From the NCBI GenBank assembly GCA_025963635.1, contig JAOQAK010000055.1:235540-299539 (forward strand): a stretch of 64,000 bases of DNA, read 5' to 3'. Origin of the DNA: Ferruginibacter sp. (GTDB taxonomy: Bacteria; Bacteroidota; Bacteroidia; Chitinophagales; Chitinophagaceae). This document shows, in pieces, positions 17,401 to 25,823 of this stretch (position 1 is the stretch's first letter; each line of letters starts with the position of its first letter). Below the pieces are notes generated by a model, which ran no database searches, was not told the DNA's origin, and saw only the letters and a program-made list of their open reading frames with translations. The position numbers were made by a program, and so were the translations under genes.

Positions 17401-19989
17401 GACTTTTCACGCAGTGAAACAACCGACAAATCGGGCGAAGCTGCAAAGCTTTCCTTTAACCGGCCGTGGTTCAATGAGCTGCAGGGCGGTTTGCAAATAA
17501 AAGCGCTTGCGGGTGAATCTTCAGGACTCAAATCTTTTGATGGCTGGACATTTCAGTTAAGTGAAAATATTAAATGGTTTCTTTTTGGGAGGCCCGTTAC
17601 CGGTAGCACATTGGGTGAAGCAGTAAGAACCATTTTCAACAACGAGTTAAGTGAACCACCACAGGCAAAAGTCCCGGTGGAAAAAATCGAGTTCTCCGGT
17701 TATGGTGCCTCCATGTTTAGCAACTGGATCGACAGTTCTGCTGCCATTGCCGCAGTAAGCCAGGCAAAATTTGATGTGTTGATGGGGAGAACTGCGCATG
17801 AAGTTGTGCAGGTACGCAGCATGATGTACATGGCTACCGGCTGTGTACACGTGGTTCGTACGATTACGCTTATGCGCTCACCAAATGGCTATGTATATCG
17901 TTCCGATTCGGGCTGGAAAGCAGAGAGTGATGCCTTTTATAATTGTGATTACAAACTTCAAATTAAAGGTGAGCCCTTAAAAGACATCAAGGATACCTAT
18001 GAATTTCATCCAGGTGCGGTACTCGGCGTTTCCAATGTTCGTGAAATAAAAGATTACCCGGCGGGTGGAGTTTTCCCGGCAACCTTTATATTGAATGAAA
18101 CTGGCTTGCCCGCTAAACTGGGATTCAACCTTGCAACATGGCAGAAGCTATTTGCCATCAATTCGCTAAACGATCCACTGAAAGTAGAATTGCAGGCAGT
18201 GGTATTTGATGCCGATGTTCATGTGGAAGATGTGAAAAGCGGCGGTATAAAAGATCCTATAAAAGGAGGCTACCGTGTGATGACCAGAAAGATGCTGGGT
18301 TATGTTCAGCTTGCCCCCACCGGCATTTTGATCCCACCAAAAACATTTGCTGAACTATTGAATTTCCAGAATGGTTCACTTGGCGGACCGGTAGATTGCA
18401 TCAATGATATCGCAGGTAACAACCAGCGCATGCGGCTTGCCAGGGTTGATATTAACCCTGCAAAAAACGCTGCAGGAGATTTTGTTTTTGTAACCGCAGC
18501 AAGGGGTTCGCTCATCCTGCCAAAAGATGGATCATGGTCTGTCGTAAAACACATGCGGGATACCGGAGATGTAAAACCGGTAGAAGAAGGGCAGCTGGTT
18601 CCCCTCATCAAACCGAACGAAAAAAAAGTAAGTTTTCCCGGTTCGAACAGGTACCGCATTGCCAATCCTGCAGACATCATCAAAGCTGAATCTGCAGGTC
18701 ATAATTATGGTGTACTGCAATCGACCGGCACTCAAAAATTATTGTTCAATATTCCACAATTTTTGCCGCCTGCGTTGAATGCAGGGAAGAAGCAATTGCT
18801 AAGCGACAATACTTATTTCGCTGATGCTTATAAGTTACTTAATGCGAAAGGAATTTTTCCGAATGTGGCAAATGCGCTTGGCTTAACCGCCGCTCAAAAG
18901 GCGGTTGATATTGTTGGTGAAGGAATGATGAAACTATTGGATGCCGCAAATAAGCCTTTTGAACTTCCACTCAATTCACTGCTGCCCGCAACCTATGAAT
19001 ATGAATTTATAAATGAGCCCGGGATTGTGCGGATATACGCCCAATACAAAAATGAAAAGGGCGGTGGCAATCTTTCTCTCGGAATAAATTCTGCAGCAGC
19101 TTTGGCAGATACCTGGAAGGCAGCCATGTCCAATATCTGCGTTGCGATTGATCTTGGCAGCGATGCAGCTTTCAAAAAAATACTGTACGTAGATGGCGAT
19201 TTCAATGCAGCAAGCGGAACCGATTCCAAGTATGGCGGGCCCAAACTGCACTTTGGCGCAGCACTGCAACCAATGGTGGATATACTCGCGGTACTGGCTA
19301 CATTAACCGGCAATAGTTTCGATGATGGCATGGAGGTAGGCATGAGCAATTCTCCGGATAACTGGGAATATAAATTCAACACTTCAAAAGAAATTCCAGT
19401 AATAAAATTTCCCACGCCGGAACCCCCGAATACACCCATGAAACTGGAAGCTGGCTTAAAGGTTGGATTTTATTTTAATGAGGTGATCAATGTTTCCAAA
19501 GACATTTCCTCCAATCTCCCACTCTGTGGCGCTTACATTGAATTTTATGCGAGACTGCATGTACTATGCTTTAGCGTTTCAGCTGCGAGCGTATATGCAG
19601 TGGGACAGGCTAACCTGGGGATTTCGGGAGACACAGGCGGTAACCTTACGGTGTACATGAAATTTGGCTTTGGAGTAGAGCTCGTTGTAGGATATCCTGT
19701 TGTTGGAAACGCCCATGTTCTTTTTATGGCAAGTGTGGGGATGAGCCTTGGAACCAAAGCCCTCGATATCATTGCGGGTTTATTATTCAAAGGTTCCGTA
19801 GAAATATGTGGCGGCCTTGTAACTGTATGCATTCAGATAGAAGCCCAGGGAATCATTCATAAAGAATTGACCGATGGCGGAAATTGCTATTGTACTGTGC
19901 AGGTACTTTTCTCAATAGATGTAACGGTACTTTGGGTAATTGATATTGACTATTCAGATAGCTGGAGTGAAACCCGCCAGATTGCTTAA
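14497..19989 (+). CDS. Giant protein of unknown function (1830 aa), first of a pair
   Basis: Not recognised. ATG at 14497 is preferred over an in-frame TTG at 14476. There is no signal peptide. Residues 1-40 (LKQVTGELQTATKRQNEDIKRLERKL) look like a short coiled coil. The long middle is mixed and beta-rich with no repeat I could phase. Around 1110-1140 a block reads VVRTITLMRSPNGYVYRSD followed by SGWKAESDAFYNCDY. The last 180 residues change character: few charges, Gly-rich alternating hydrophobic strands (GFGVELVVGYPVVGNAHVLF) and a cluster of Cys (GNCYC, EICGGLVTVC). The second giant gene begins 33 bases later, so both are one operon. A structural or assembly role is possible; nothing proves it. 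Confidence 0.85.
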   Translation: MDELLLLQQLKQVTGELQTATKRQNEDIKRLERKLAEQIIHNPGFTISGSNLHQAGIETALDESTEPLAHIHDLLEDPTTKTIAPALAFRRETSMRNNLLGNSVAEWATGLAPNETIGPFIDKNGLEFYFDFFFSVHMIRLFISGLPYPVLLVPIRGILTAKKNYKISAGSVWIASNFITRKSAQAGYYTGLKVKGGVLDFDLNTTVTGADLYSAPATMVKLHLDLDQNIINNASTEAGFDATKAEVLLPEILDFEFNLTSSKFTPGDAHSTIFGCKTELHFQHGKPEWQPLLQQILVPYEVTSSERQPNHFRVHTSLSQLATVSSSSIILPASGWLLPAAKIDPLLLGNAAGTGAICIHLKTGLKASWKGLKGGACNLNDPFIISEPGMLSVIDFAADNIYGKQQWKLWKNNHHSEHHSEINIGLAASFPFVFISNSNGSEIVSFLCNFKAALDRPVASNGAPFRIESAIALAMISQTAKVFKAMLLDTNLWFDIKADGSTVTNPEGYKKYSIALRNMLFNTTAPYSFFILGTLQGDDQLINGLVNTKFGISLLLPTLPDPYVSNYKPNLRQRGTYSIGNIQLALAAFIKWTDPAAATLYFDFSNYDYPYLPPEPPKTDELKQIEIMPGTNLKVKNFRTAGTSFGINLLAEENFAAPSFALNNILQPAARTTTISLQTNLRKLIRTTIDTGQLASYIGTIEQNKAIPKAAPDFGAIVKNAFDAALQVLDRPVETAMFKSVMVDEKTVPDADRLSSISNNDFFTLLDVSSRADQFGVSLGNPIRVHRDDNGEYNLRTDETAAMSSSGLNLPFGISNLDVVSTGTRLRAVTLPQISWEPVLNSALEKAAPPPFEAIADLLRKTIRLISDLAISSLPATPWAGYESIIDTIVNGYITILQTQKDTITVLPGLMVYDNDGVATRFSSESPYMMPIAPIPVTKHFIKEYHDKLVPRKLHASFTLPFGLLAKADFSRSETTDKSGEAAKLSFNRPWFNELQGGLQIKALAGESSGLKSFDGWTFQLSENIKWFLFGRPVTGSTLGEAVRTIFNNELSEPPQAKVPVEKIEFSGYGASMFSNWIDSSAAIAAVSQAKFDVLMGRTAHEVVQVRSMMYMATGCVHVVRTITLMRSPNGYVYRSDSGWKAESDAFYNCDYKLQIKGEPLKDIKDTYEFHPGAVLGVSNVREIKDYPAGGVFPATFILNETGLPAKLGFNLATWQKLFAINSLNDPLKVELQAVVFDADVHVEDVKSGGIKDPIKGGYRVMTRKMLGYVQLAPTGILIPPKTFAELLNFQNGSLGGPVDCINDIAGNNQRMRLARVDINPAKNAAGDFVFVTAARGSLILPKDGSWSVVKHMRDTGDVKPVEEGQLVPLIKPNEKKVSFPGSNRYRIANPADIIKAESAGHNYGVLQSTGTQKLLFNIPQFLPPALNAGKKQLLSDNTYFADAYKLLNAKGIFPNVANALGLTAAQKAVDIVGEGMMKLLDAANKPFELPLNSLLPATYEYEFINEPGIVRIYAQYKNEKGGGNLSLGINSAAALADTWKAAMSNICVAIDLGSDAAFKKILYVDGDFNAASGTDSKYGGPKLHFGAALQPMVDILAVLATLTGNSFDDGMEVGMSNSPDNWEYKFNTSKEIPVIKFPTPEPPNTPMKLEAGLKVGFYFNEVINVSKDISSNLPLCGAYIEFYARLHVLCFSVSAASVYAVGQANLGISGDTGGNLTVYMKFGFGVELVVGYPVVGNAHVLFMASVGMSLGTKALDIIAGLLFKGSVEICGGLVTVCIQIEAQGIIHKELTDGGNCYCTVQVLFSIDVTVLWVIDIDYSDSWSETRQIA

Positions 19990-20022
19990 TCCAAATAATT
20001 TTATTCTTATTAAAATATTACC

Positions 20023-23000
20023 ATGGCTCCTGAAAAATTAAGAATTCTTACTTTTCCTCAGCGCATTGAAGGAAACGAATTGGAAGTAAATGTATTGGTT
20101 TTGCCCACCACGGCTTCGTTGGATATTACTATTCCGTTCCCCAGTATGGATAACCCCGCAAACACCATTCAACTGCCGCAGTTTATTAATGCAAAGCCCG
20201 ACATGAATTTGAATTTAATCGCCGGACTTGCTAATTACCCCTTTACTACCGTTGCAACCGATCAACCACCCTTCAATATTAATTTTCCTGCAAATCTTCC
20301 CAATAAATACGAAGGGCTTGCAGGTCAATTTGAGATAGATCCCTTCTCAGCCGGTGCCGGAGCACCAAAGGCGGATGCAGAAGGAATAAAAAAATATTTA
20401 CCGGAGTCGTATCGCAATTCATTCAACTTTACCAATCCAAGAACTCCTTATGCAAAGACGGATGACAGCTATCAATGTGCAATGAAAAAACCGGCAAAGG
20501 TTAATAAGGTCTTTCAAAACTCTGCTAACAAAATTTCCTGGGGAAGGGTTATTGCATTCTGCCTGCGTCAACAGGATCTTGCAGAAAGTATCGGCATTTT
20601 ATATCGCCTGAAGATCAATTTACCCAACCCAAATTATTTTGAACATGGCGGCTGGATTTATTTTAATCTCAAGACAATTGCTCCTGAATATTCCATTGGT
20701 GCAACACCAGCCGAAATCGAAAAGGAATTAAAAATCTATGCCGCCCGCATTCCGCAAATTGATCCTGCAAACCCGAATCGGCAACTATTTGGAGCAATTT
20801 TATTCCCGGTGGTCCCCAGTCCTGCTGCACTTAAAGGACAATTTGATCAGCTTAAAATTGAAGCGGCGGATTATGATGATGGTTATGCCAAAATTGTGCA
20901 TGCTATGCAACCGGTAAGTGCAAATATATTGGCCGAACATCCCGATGAAATTCATGTGCAAAAAGAAGCAGGGATCAGGCTTGGATGGGATGACGAACAA
21001 ATCCTCATCTGGCAAAACAGGCAATGGCTTGCCGATCCGGCAACCCCCGGCCAGCGGGTTGATGCGCCGCTAGGTGTATTTTCATACCGTATAGATGTGC
21101 GTGAAATGAAAGAGCCGGTTAACCCCGCTGAACCATGGAGCTCGTTAACTCGGGTTCAAAACAATTCAGCGCTTACGCTTGGCGGTGAGGTGATTTCAGA
21201 CATCGGTAAAATACTCGAAACTGGTGTACAGGTTTTCCCTACACAGATCAATGAAGGCTTTCCTGATTTCTGGCTGCCTGCCTATTTTAGTCAATGGTAT
21301 GGACAATCACTGGTGTTGCCGGATGATAAAGCTGCGCAACTGGATGGAACAGGCGCACTGGCAAACCCGGGAGGTTACTCAAATATTAATAAAAATGGCC
21401 AGGATAATATCACTGCAAAACCAAATCAGAAAGGAGGTTTGTATGATGCGCTTCTCCCGGATGATCTCGAATTAAAATACGGACATGAATATGAGTTCCG
21501 TGTAAGACTTGCAGATCTTACGGGGGGTGGTCCAAGGCTGGAAGAGAATGAATTGAATGATGCGCCCAAAACATCTTCCGGTATTGTTTTCAAAAGATAC
21601 ATTGCTCCTAAACAATTGACGCTTGTTCCGCTGGAACCTCAGCCACCGCAGGTTCACCCCGCAGGCGTTCAATCTGCTGATAGTGCTCAATTTTTAGCAG
21701 GTAATAGCTTCGATGTTTATCGTCCAAGGTTGGGTTACCCGGCTTTGTTATTTACAGAGATGGATACAGCCCTTGCTTTTCAAAGATTGATAGATGACAA
21801 AAACTTTCTTTATCCTGATCCATCAAACGGTTCACAGGTAACCGAAACAAGGACCGTTGGTTTTTTTGACCCGGACGTAGATAGAATGATGGTGGTGGTA
21901 GAAGTAAAATCATTGCTGATGGACAATCTTGCTTCAGCAAATAAACGAGCGCCTTATCTCCCACTATACAGTACATTCAGAGATTTTCCGGCCGACATGG
22001 AAGCGCCGTTTACAATTGAACTTGAATATCAAAATGCCAATTCGATTTTTAATCCAAAAGAAGACCTCGGCGATTTTGCACTTTTTGTAACGAATATCGA
22101 TGACAACGATTCACCAATTGTTGTGCCCACTTCACGTGATATACGCATCACACTTGTACCCGTATGTTCAGAAAAAAATGCAGCACTCTCTAAATATTTT
22201 GGATTTAGCAAAACAACCATCGGAGATCAGCTTGTGCATGCAGGCGAACCAATACAATTTTTTGTGCGAAAACAGGCGGAAGAAGAAATTGACTTTTTGC
22301 TGAACGAACTTGATTCCCGTGAGTTGAGAGGGATCTACCTGCAGCCTGATCCAATCCAGGTAAAGAACTATGATACAAATTTAAAAGAGACCGTTGAAGG
22401 CAAAGAGAGTGAACAGATAACACTCATCCAACGCCTGTCATCCCAGCTGGACCTAGATTGTACAAAGATGACATTGATAGGCAAACCCGGTGAACGCATT
22501 GTGTTTGGTTGCAGCAGTCGCATCAGGCATACCCTTGCCCCCGACAATTCTTCACTTACTTTTTCAACAAAGAGCGACCTGTTCAATCATTGGCTTTGTG
22601 TTGTTTCCGTTAATATAAACCGCGACTGGAGCTGGGATGGATTGAACAGCACAGGAATTGAAGTAAAACGTACCAAAAAGTTTACGGGGGAGAGCGATAC
22701 AGAAGTGAATGAAACGGTTGGATATATTCAGTTTAAAAAAACGGCAAGCCGCCTGGCGATCGACAATGCGGCGCATGCCTCCATGCCCGATAGAAGCTAT
22801 ACCCGCATTGTTTTTATCGATGCCGTAGAACCAAAAAAAGAACTAGGTCTGCCATCCACCACCAGCCACCCGTTTCCAAATACCATCGATGCTGAATATT
22901 TCTTATTTGCAAATTACGATCTGCTGAATCAACCTGGTCCTGTACCAGAACTGATTGCACAGCCCAATATCACATTGCCGGTTACCACAGTTCCGGTACA

Positions 23001-24090
23001 GGTTCCAAAGATCGTGGCTGCGGGTGTTGCGCTGTCTCCCTATAAGCATAACAGCAATTATTCAGCAACTTCTTTCCGTCAGAAATATTTGTGGTTTGAA
23101 TTTGAAGAAGAGATCAATGATCCGAACGATCATTATTTTGCCCGTGTACTCAGTTATGCACCGGACCCATTGCTGGCCTTTCCGAATCCCGACCAGTTGC
23201 TGGTAAAACAGGAGGACCCTGCGTTGCCGGTCGACCCTGAATTAATAAGGGTAATCACCGATAATGAGAGCAACGATTTCGCCGGTCTGGATGCGATGCA
23301 GCCGATGCAGGCAGAGACCAATGCGCCTCATGAACCATTGGTAAAACTTTCGAAACTACATTATCTTCTTCCGCTACCGCCCGGGCTACATAGCGAATCA
23401 AATGAGCTGTTTGGATTTTTTACATATGAAATAAGAGTTGGGCATACAGAACGTATCTGGTCAACCGCCCAGGGCAGGTTTGGGCTCCCTGCACGCGTGA
23501 ACGGTGTGCAGCACCCGGCACCAGCATTGAAATGTTTGGTGAATCAAACTTCAAACGGCATTTCTGCTACTGCACAATATTCAACGGCCTTATTCAATGG
23601 AAAGAATGTAACCAGCAAACCACCCAAAACTGAGATTTGGTGTATGCTGTATGCGCAGGCGAGACAGGCAGATGGCAGTATCAACCGAAACATCCTTTTA
23701 GACGATCGCAGGCTGGAATACATTGACCCCAATATGCAAAGCAAACTGAATATGCCGCTGGAAATTTTTATCAGTAATCAGCAAAAATATACAAATATCA
23801 AACAGGCGAATAGTTTGAAAGTAAACCTGGATGCCCCATTGACAGGAAAGGTATTTTGGGAAAAAGCAGTGATCAATCAATTACTTGATCAATACAATCT
23901 TTCGCATGATTCAGGTTTAAGTGTATTGGCTGTAGAAATGATGCCAAGGTATGATCAATATATTTTGAACGGAAAAACGGGCGATGATTCGTTCATAAAA
24001 CCTTTATCCGCACAGCTTGGGCAATATCGTATTCTCAGAACATCGCCTTTGGCATCTGCACCTGCAATCTGCTGTGAAGATTGTGGATAG
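20023..24090 (+). CDS. Giant protein of unknown function (1355 aa), second of a pair
   Basis: Not recognised. The start MAPEKLRILTFPQRIEGNEL has no signal peptide or membrane segment, so the product is predicted to be cytoplasmic unless exported by a special route. The sequence suggests stacked beta-sandwich modules: around residue 320 AGIRLGWDDEQILIWQNRQW, around 485 KYGHEYEFRVRLADLTGGGP (like a fibronectin-III strand), and near 1130 GFFTYEIRVGHTERIW. The end is LGQYRILRTSPLASAP followed by AICCEDCG, a Cys-rich tail. It lies 33 bases behind the 1830-residue gene with no terminator between them, so co-expression is likely. No catalytic motif was seen. Alternatives are a large scaffold, adhesin-like or particle component. 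Confidence 0.85.
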   Translation: MAPEKLRILTFPQRIEGNELEVNVLVLPTTASLDITIPFPSMDNPANTIQLPQFINAKPDMNLNLIAGLANYPFTTVATDQPPFNINFPANLPNKYEGLAGQFEIDPFSAGAGAPKADAEGIKKYLPESYRNSFNFTNPRTPYAKTDDSYQCAMKKPAKVNKVFQNSANKISWGRVIAFCLRQQDLAESIGILYRLKINLPNPNYFEHGGWIYFNLKTIAPEYSIGATPAEIEKELKIYAARIPQIDPANPNRQLFGAILFPVVPSPAALKGQFDQLKIEAADYDDGYAKIVHAMQPVSANILAEHPDEIHVQKEAGIRLGWDDEQILIWQNRQWLADPATPGQRVDAPLGVFSYRIDVREMKEPVNPAEPWSSLTRVQNNSALTLGGEVISDIGKILETGVQVFPTQINEGFPDFWLPAYFSQWYGQSLVLPDDKAAQLDGTGALANPGGYSNINKNGQDNITAKPNQKGGLYDALLPDDLELKYGHEYEFRVRLADLTGGGPRLEENELNDAPKTSSGIVFKRYIAPKQLTLVPLEPQPPQVHPAGVQSADSAQFLAGNSFDVYRPRLGYPALLFTEMDTALAFQRLIDDKNFLYPDPSNGSQVTETRTVGFFDPDVDRMMVVVEVKSLLMDNLASANKRAPYLPLYSTFRDFPADMEAPFTIELEYQNANSIFNPKEDLGDFALFVTNIDDNDSPIVVPTSRDIRITLVPVCSEKNAALSKYFGFSKTTIGDQLVHAGEPIQFFVRKQAEEEIDFLLNELDSRELRGIYLQPDPIQVKNYDTNLKETVEGKESEQITLIQRLSSQLDLDCTKMTLIGKPGERIVFGCSSRIRHTLAPDNSSLTFSTKSDLFNHWLCVVSVNINRDWSWDGLNSTGIEVKRTKKFTGESDTEVNETVGYIQFKKTASRLAIDNAAHASMPDRSYTRIVFIDAVEPKKELGLPSTTSHPFPNTIDAEYFLFANYDLLNQPGPVPELIAQPNITLPVTTVPVQVPKIVAAGVALSPYKHNSNYSATSFRQKYLWFEFEEEINDPNDHYFARVLSYAPDPLLAFPNPDQLLVKQEDPALPVDPELIRVITDNESNDFAGLDAMQPMQAETNAPHEPLVKLSKLHYLLPLPPGLHSESNELFGFFTYEIRVGHTERIWSTAQGRFGLPARVNGVQHPAPALKCLVNQTSNGISATAQYSTALFNGKNVTSKPPKTEIWCMLYAQARQADGSINRNILLDDRRLEYIDPNMQSKLNMPLEIFISNQQKYTNIKQANSLKVNLDAPLTGKVFWEKAVINQLLDQYNLSHDSGLSVLAVEMMPRYDQYILNGKTGDDSFIKPLSAQLGQYRILRTSPLASAPAICCEDCG

Positions 24091-24168
24091 TGGCCAACTA
24101 TAACAGCTTTAGACCCAGCTGAAAGTGTCCCACGCAATACCGGTAAGGATTGGCAGGGAGTTCTTCAT

Positions 24169-24262
24169 AATTGGCATAACCACGCGTCGATCCATTTTCA
24201 CTTGCGGCAAGTCGCAGGCTGGTTAGATTGCAAGCCAGCCAGCGACGTCGTTATGCCTAATT
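24169..24262. repeat. Nested inverted repeat between convergent genes
   Basis: Outer arms AATTGGCATAAC (24169-24180) and GTTATGCCTAATT (24250-24262) are complementary with one bulged base; an inner pair GGCTGG (24217-24222) and CCAGCC (24235-24240) can form its own stem. On the plus strand a short T-run follows. It lies between the convergent giant gene and GH28 and overlaps the GH28 stop. It probably works as a terminator for the plus-strand operon. Confidence 0.5.
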
Positions 24263-25705
24263 GTTTTTTGCTGCAACCGGGGCATGCATGAGTTTGCCAT
24301 TAATGATTACATTATCCATCCGGAAATCTTTTACATGATCAACTTGAACTGGTATTTTTACACCCTGTATGGTACAGTTCACTAACCGCAAATTTTCCAC
24401 GGGTGATTCTTTGTAGGCATTGACGTAAATTCCAAAATTACCACCGGTGGTTACCTTCATATTTTCCACCCAAATATTCCGGATGGTCGGCATAAAATTA
24501 CCAGGCTTCTCATAAAACATATTACAGGTAACAGCGGCATCGCGGTAGGCGCCCACTTTGATATCTTTCATAAACACATTCTCGATGATTCCGCCGCGGG
24601 AAGAGCTTGTTTTGAGACGAAGTACTCTTTCCAGGTTCGGACTGTTCATCGTGCAGTTGATGGCATAAATATTTTTGGCACCGCCGGATATTTCACTGCC
24701 GATCACCACGCCGCCATGACCGTCCCGCATTTCGCAATTCTCGATGATGTGATTTTCTGCGGGCCGGGCGATCTTTCTTCCATCCTCATCCCTACCTGAT
24801 TTTATGGCAATGCAATCATCGCCTGTATCAAAAAAGCATCCTTTGATCAAAACATTTTTGCAAGACTCCGGATCGCAGCCATCATTGTTGGGACCGTGAG
24901 ATAGTACAGTCACGTTTTCTACGATTACATTTTCACATAGAACTGGGTTCATAAACCACATGGGAGAATTGAGCATTTTTACATCTGCAATGCGGACATT
25001 TTTACAATTGTAAGGTTGTATCAAATTGGGGCGCAGGTAATGCCCGTCTCCAAAGATCCTTGTTTTTGGATCGGTTTGTTTCCGCATCAATTCATGCAGC
25101 GCATCTCTTGCGGGAGTCTGCTTGGGCATACCCTCCTGCCAGCCGAAACGTTTGGCGCCGTTCCAGTTCCACCAATTGCTATTATCGGCATTGCCATCTA
25201 AAATCCCCTTCCCGGTTACTGCAATATTCTCTTCTCCGTAAGCATAGATCAACGAAGAATAATTCATGCATTCCATCCCTTCCCAACGGGTAAAAACAAT
25301 TGGATAATCTTTGGGGTTGCGGCTGAACAAGATCTTTGCGTTGTCTGCAAGATGTAGTTCAACATTGCTTTTGAGATAGATGGCCCCGGTTAAAAATGTA
25401 CCAATGGGCACTACTACCCTGCCACCTCCGGCATTACTGCATGCTTCTATAGCCTTTTTAAATGCTTCCGTATTTAAAGTAGCTCCATCTGCTATAGCGC
25501 CGTACTTTGTTATCAAGAACTCCTTGTTTGCAAATACCGGCGCTTTGATCTGTTGCCTGATCGATTCCATTTCTTTTAACGGTTCTGCTGAGGAAGCCCA
25601 GACTCTGCCCCTTGACTGTGCTATAACACTGAAGATGTTTGCAACTAATAACAAAGACAACGCAATGTGCTTTGTGTGCGACCTTCTTAAAATTATTTTT
25701 TTCAA
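24257..25705 (-). CDS. GH28 polygalacturonase-family hydrolase (TTG start)
   Basis: A GH28 right-handed beta-helix enzyme that hydrolyses polygalacturonan or rhamnogalacturonan. Catalytic landmarks: HGPNNDGCDPESC (NTDGxD-type first Asp), TGDDCIAIKSG (Asp pair), DGHGGVVIGSE (His) and LRLKTSSSRGG (RxK). The open frame reaches up to 25819, but that part does not look like a leader. A TTG at 25705 begins MKKIILRRSHTKHIALSLL followed by LVANIFSVIAQ, a textbook signal peptide, giving 482 residues; I take it as the start. There is no ATG between 25819 and the mature domain. It is the last gene of the pectin locus, 118 bases after GH2. Confidence 0.9.
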   Translation of the reverse strand: MKKIILRRSHTKHIALSLLLVANIFSVIAQSRGRVWASSAEPLKEMESIRQQIKAPVFANKEFLITKYGAIADGATLNTEAFKKAIEACSNAGGGRVVVPIGTFLTGAIYLKSNVELHLADNAKILFSRNPKDYPIVFTRWEGMECMNYSSLIYAYGEENIAVTGKGILDGNADNSNWWNWNGAKRFGWQEGMPKQTPARDALHELMRKQTDPKTRIFGDGHYLRPNLIQPYNCKNVRIADVKMLNSPMWFMNPVLCENVIVENVTVLSHGPNNDGCDPESCKNVLIKGCFFDTGDDCIAIKSGRDEDGRKIARPAENHIIENCEMRDGHGGVVIGSEISGGAKNIYAINCTMNSPNLERVLRLKTSSSRGGIIENVFMKDIKVGAYRDAAVTCNMFYEKPGNFMPTIRNIWVENMKVTTGGNFGIYVNAYKESPVENLRLVNCTIQGVKIPVQVDHVKDFRMDNVIINGKLMHAPVAAKNN

Positions 25706-25823
25706 AATTGCGGTTTTTATATTTTCAAAAAAAAGCAATGTTGCGCCGTCGCCAAACACAATGCGTGTACACAGTTTGTAAACTAAAGCACAACAGTCGC
25801 TACCCGTGTTTCCGGGCAAAGTT

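Noticed and set aside
14497..24090. Giant proteins as secreted adhesins, Rhs/Tc toxins or type IX substrates
   Set aside because: No signal peptide, no Rhs YD-repeats, no toxin domain and no type IX C-terminal signal were seen.
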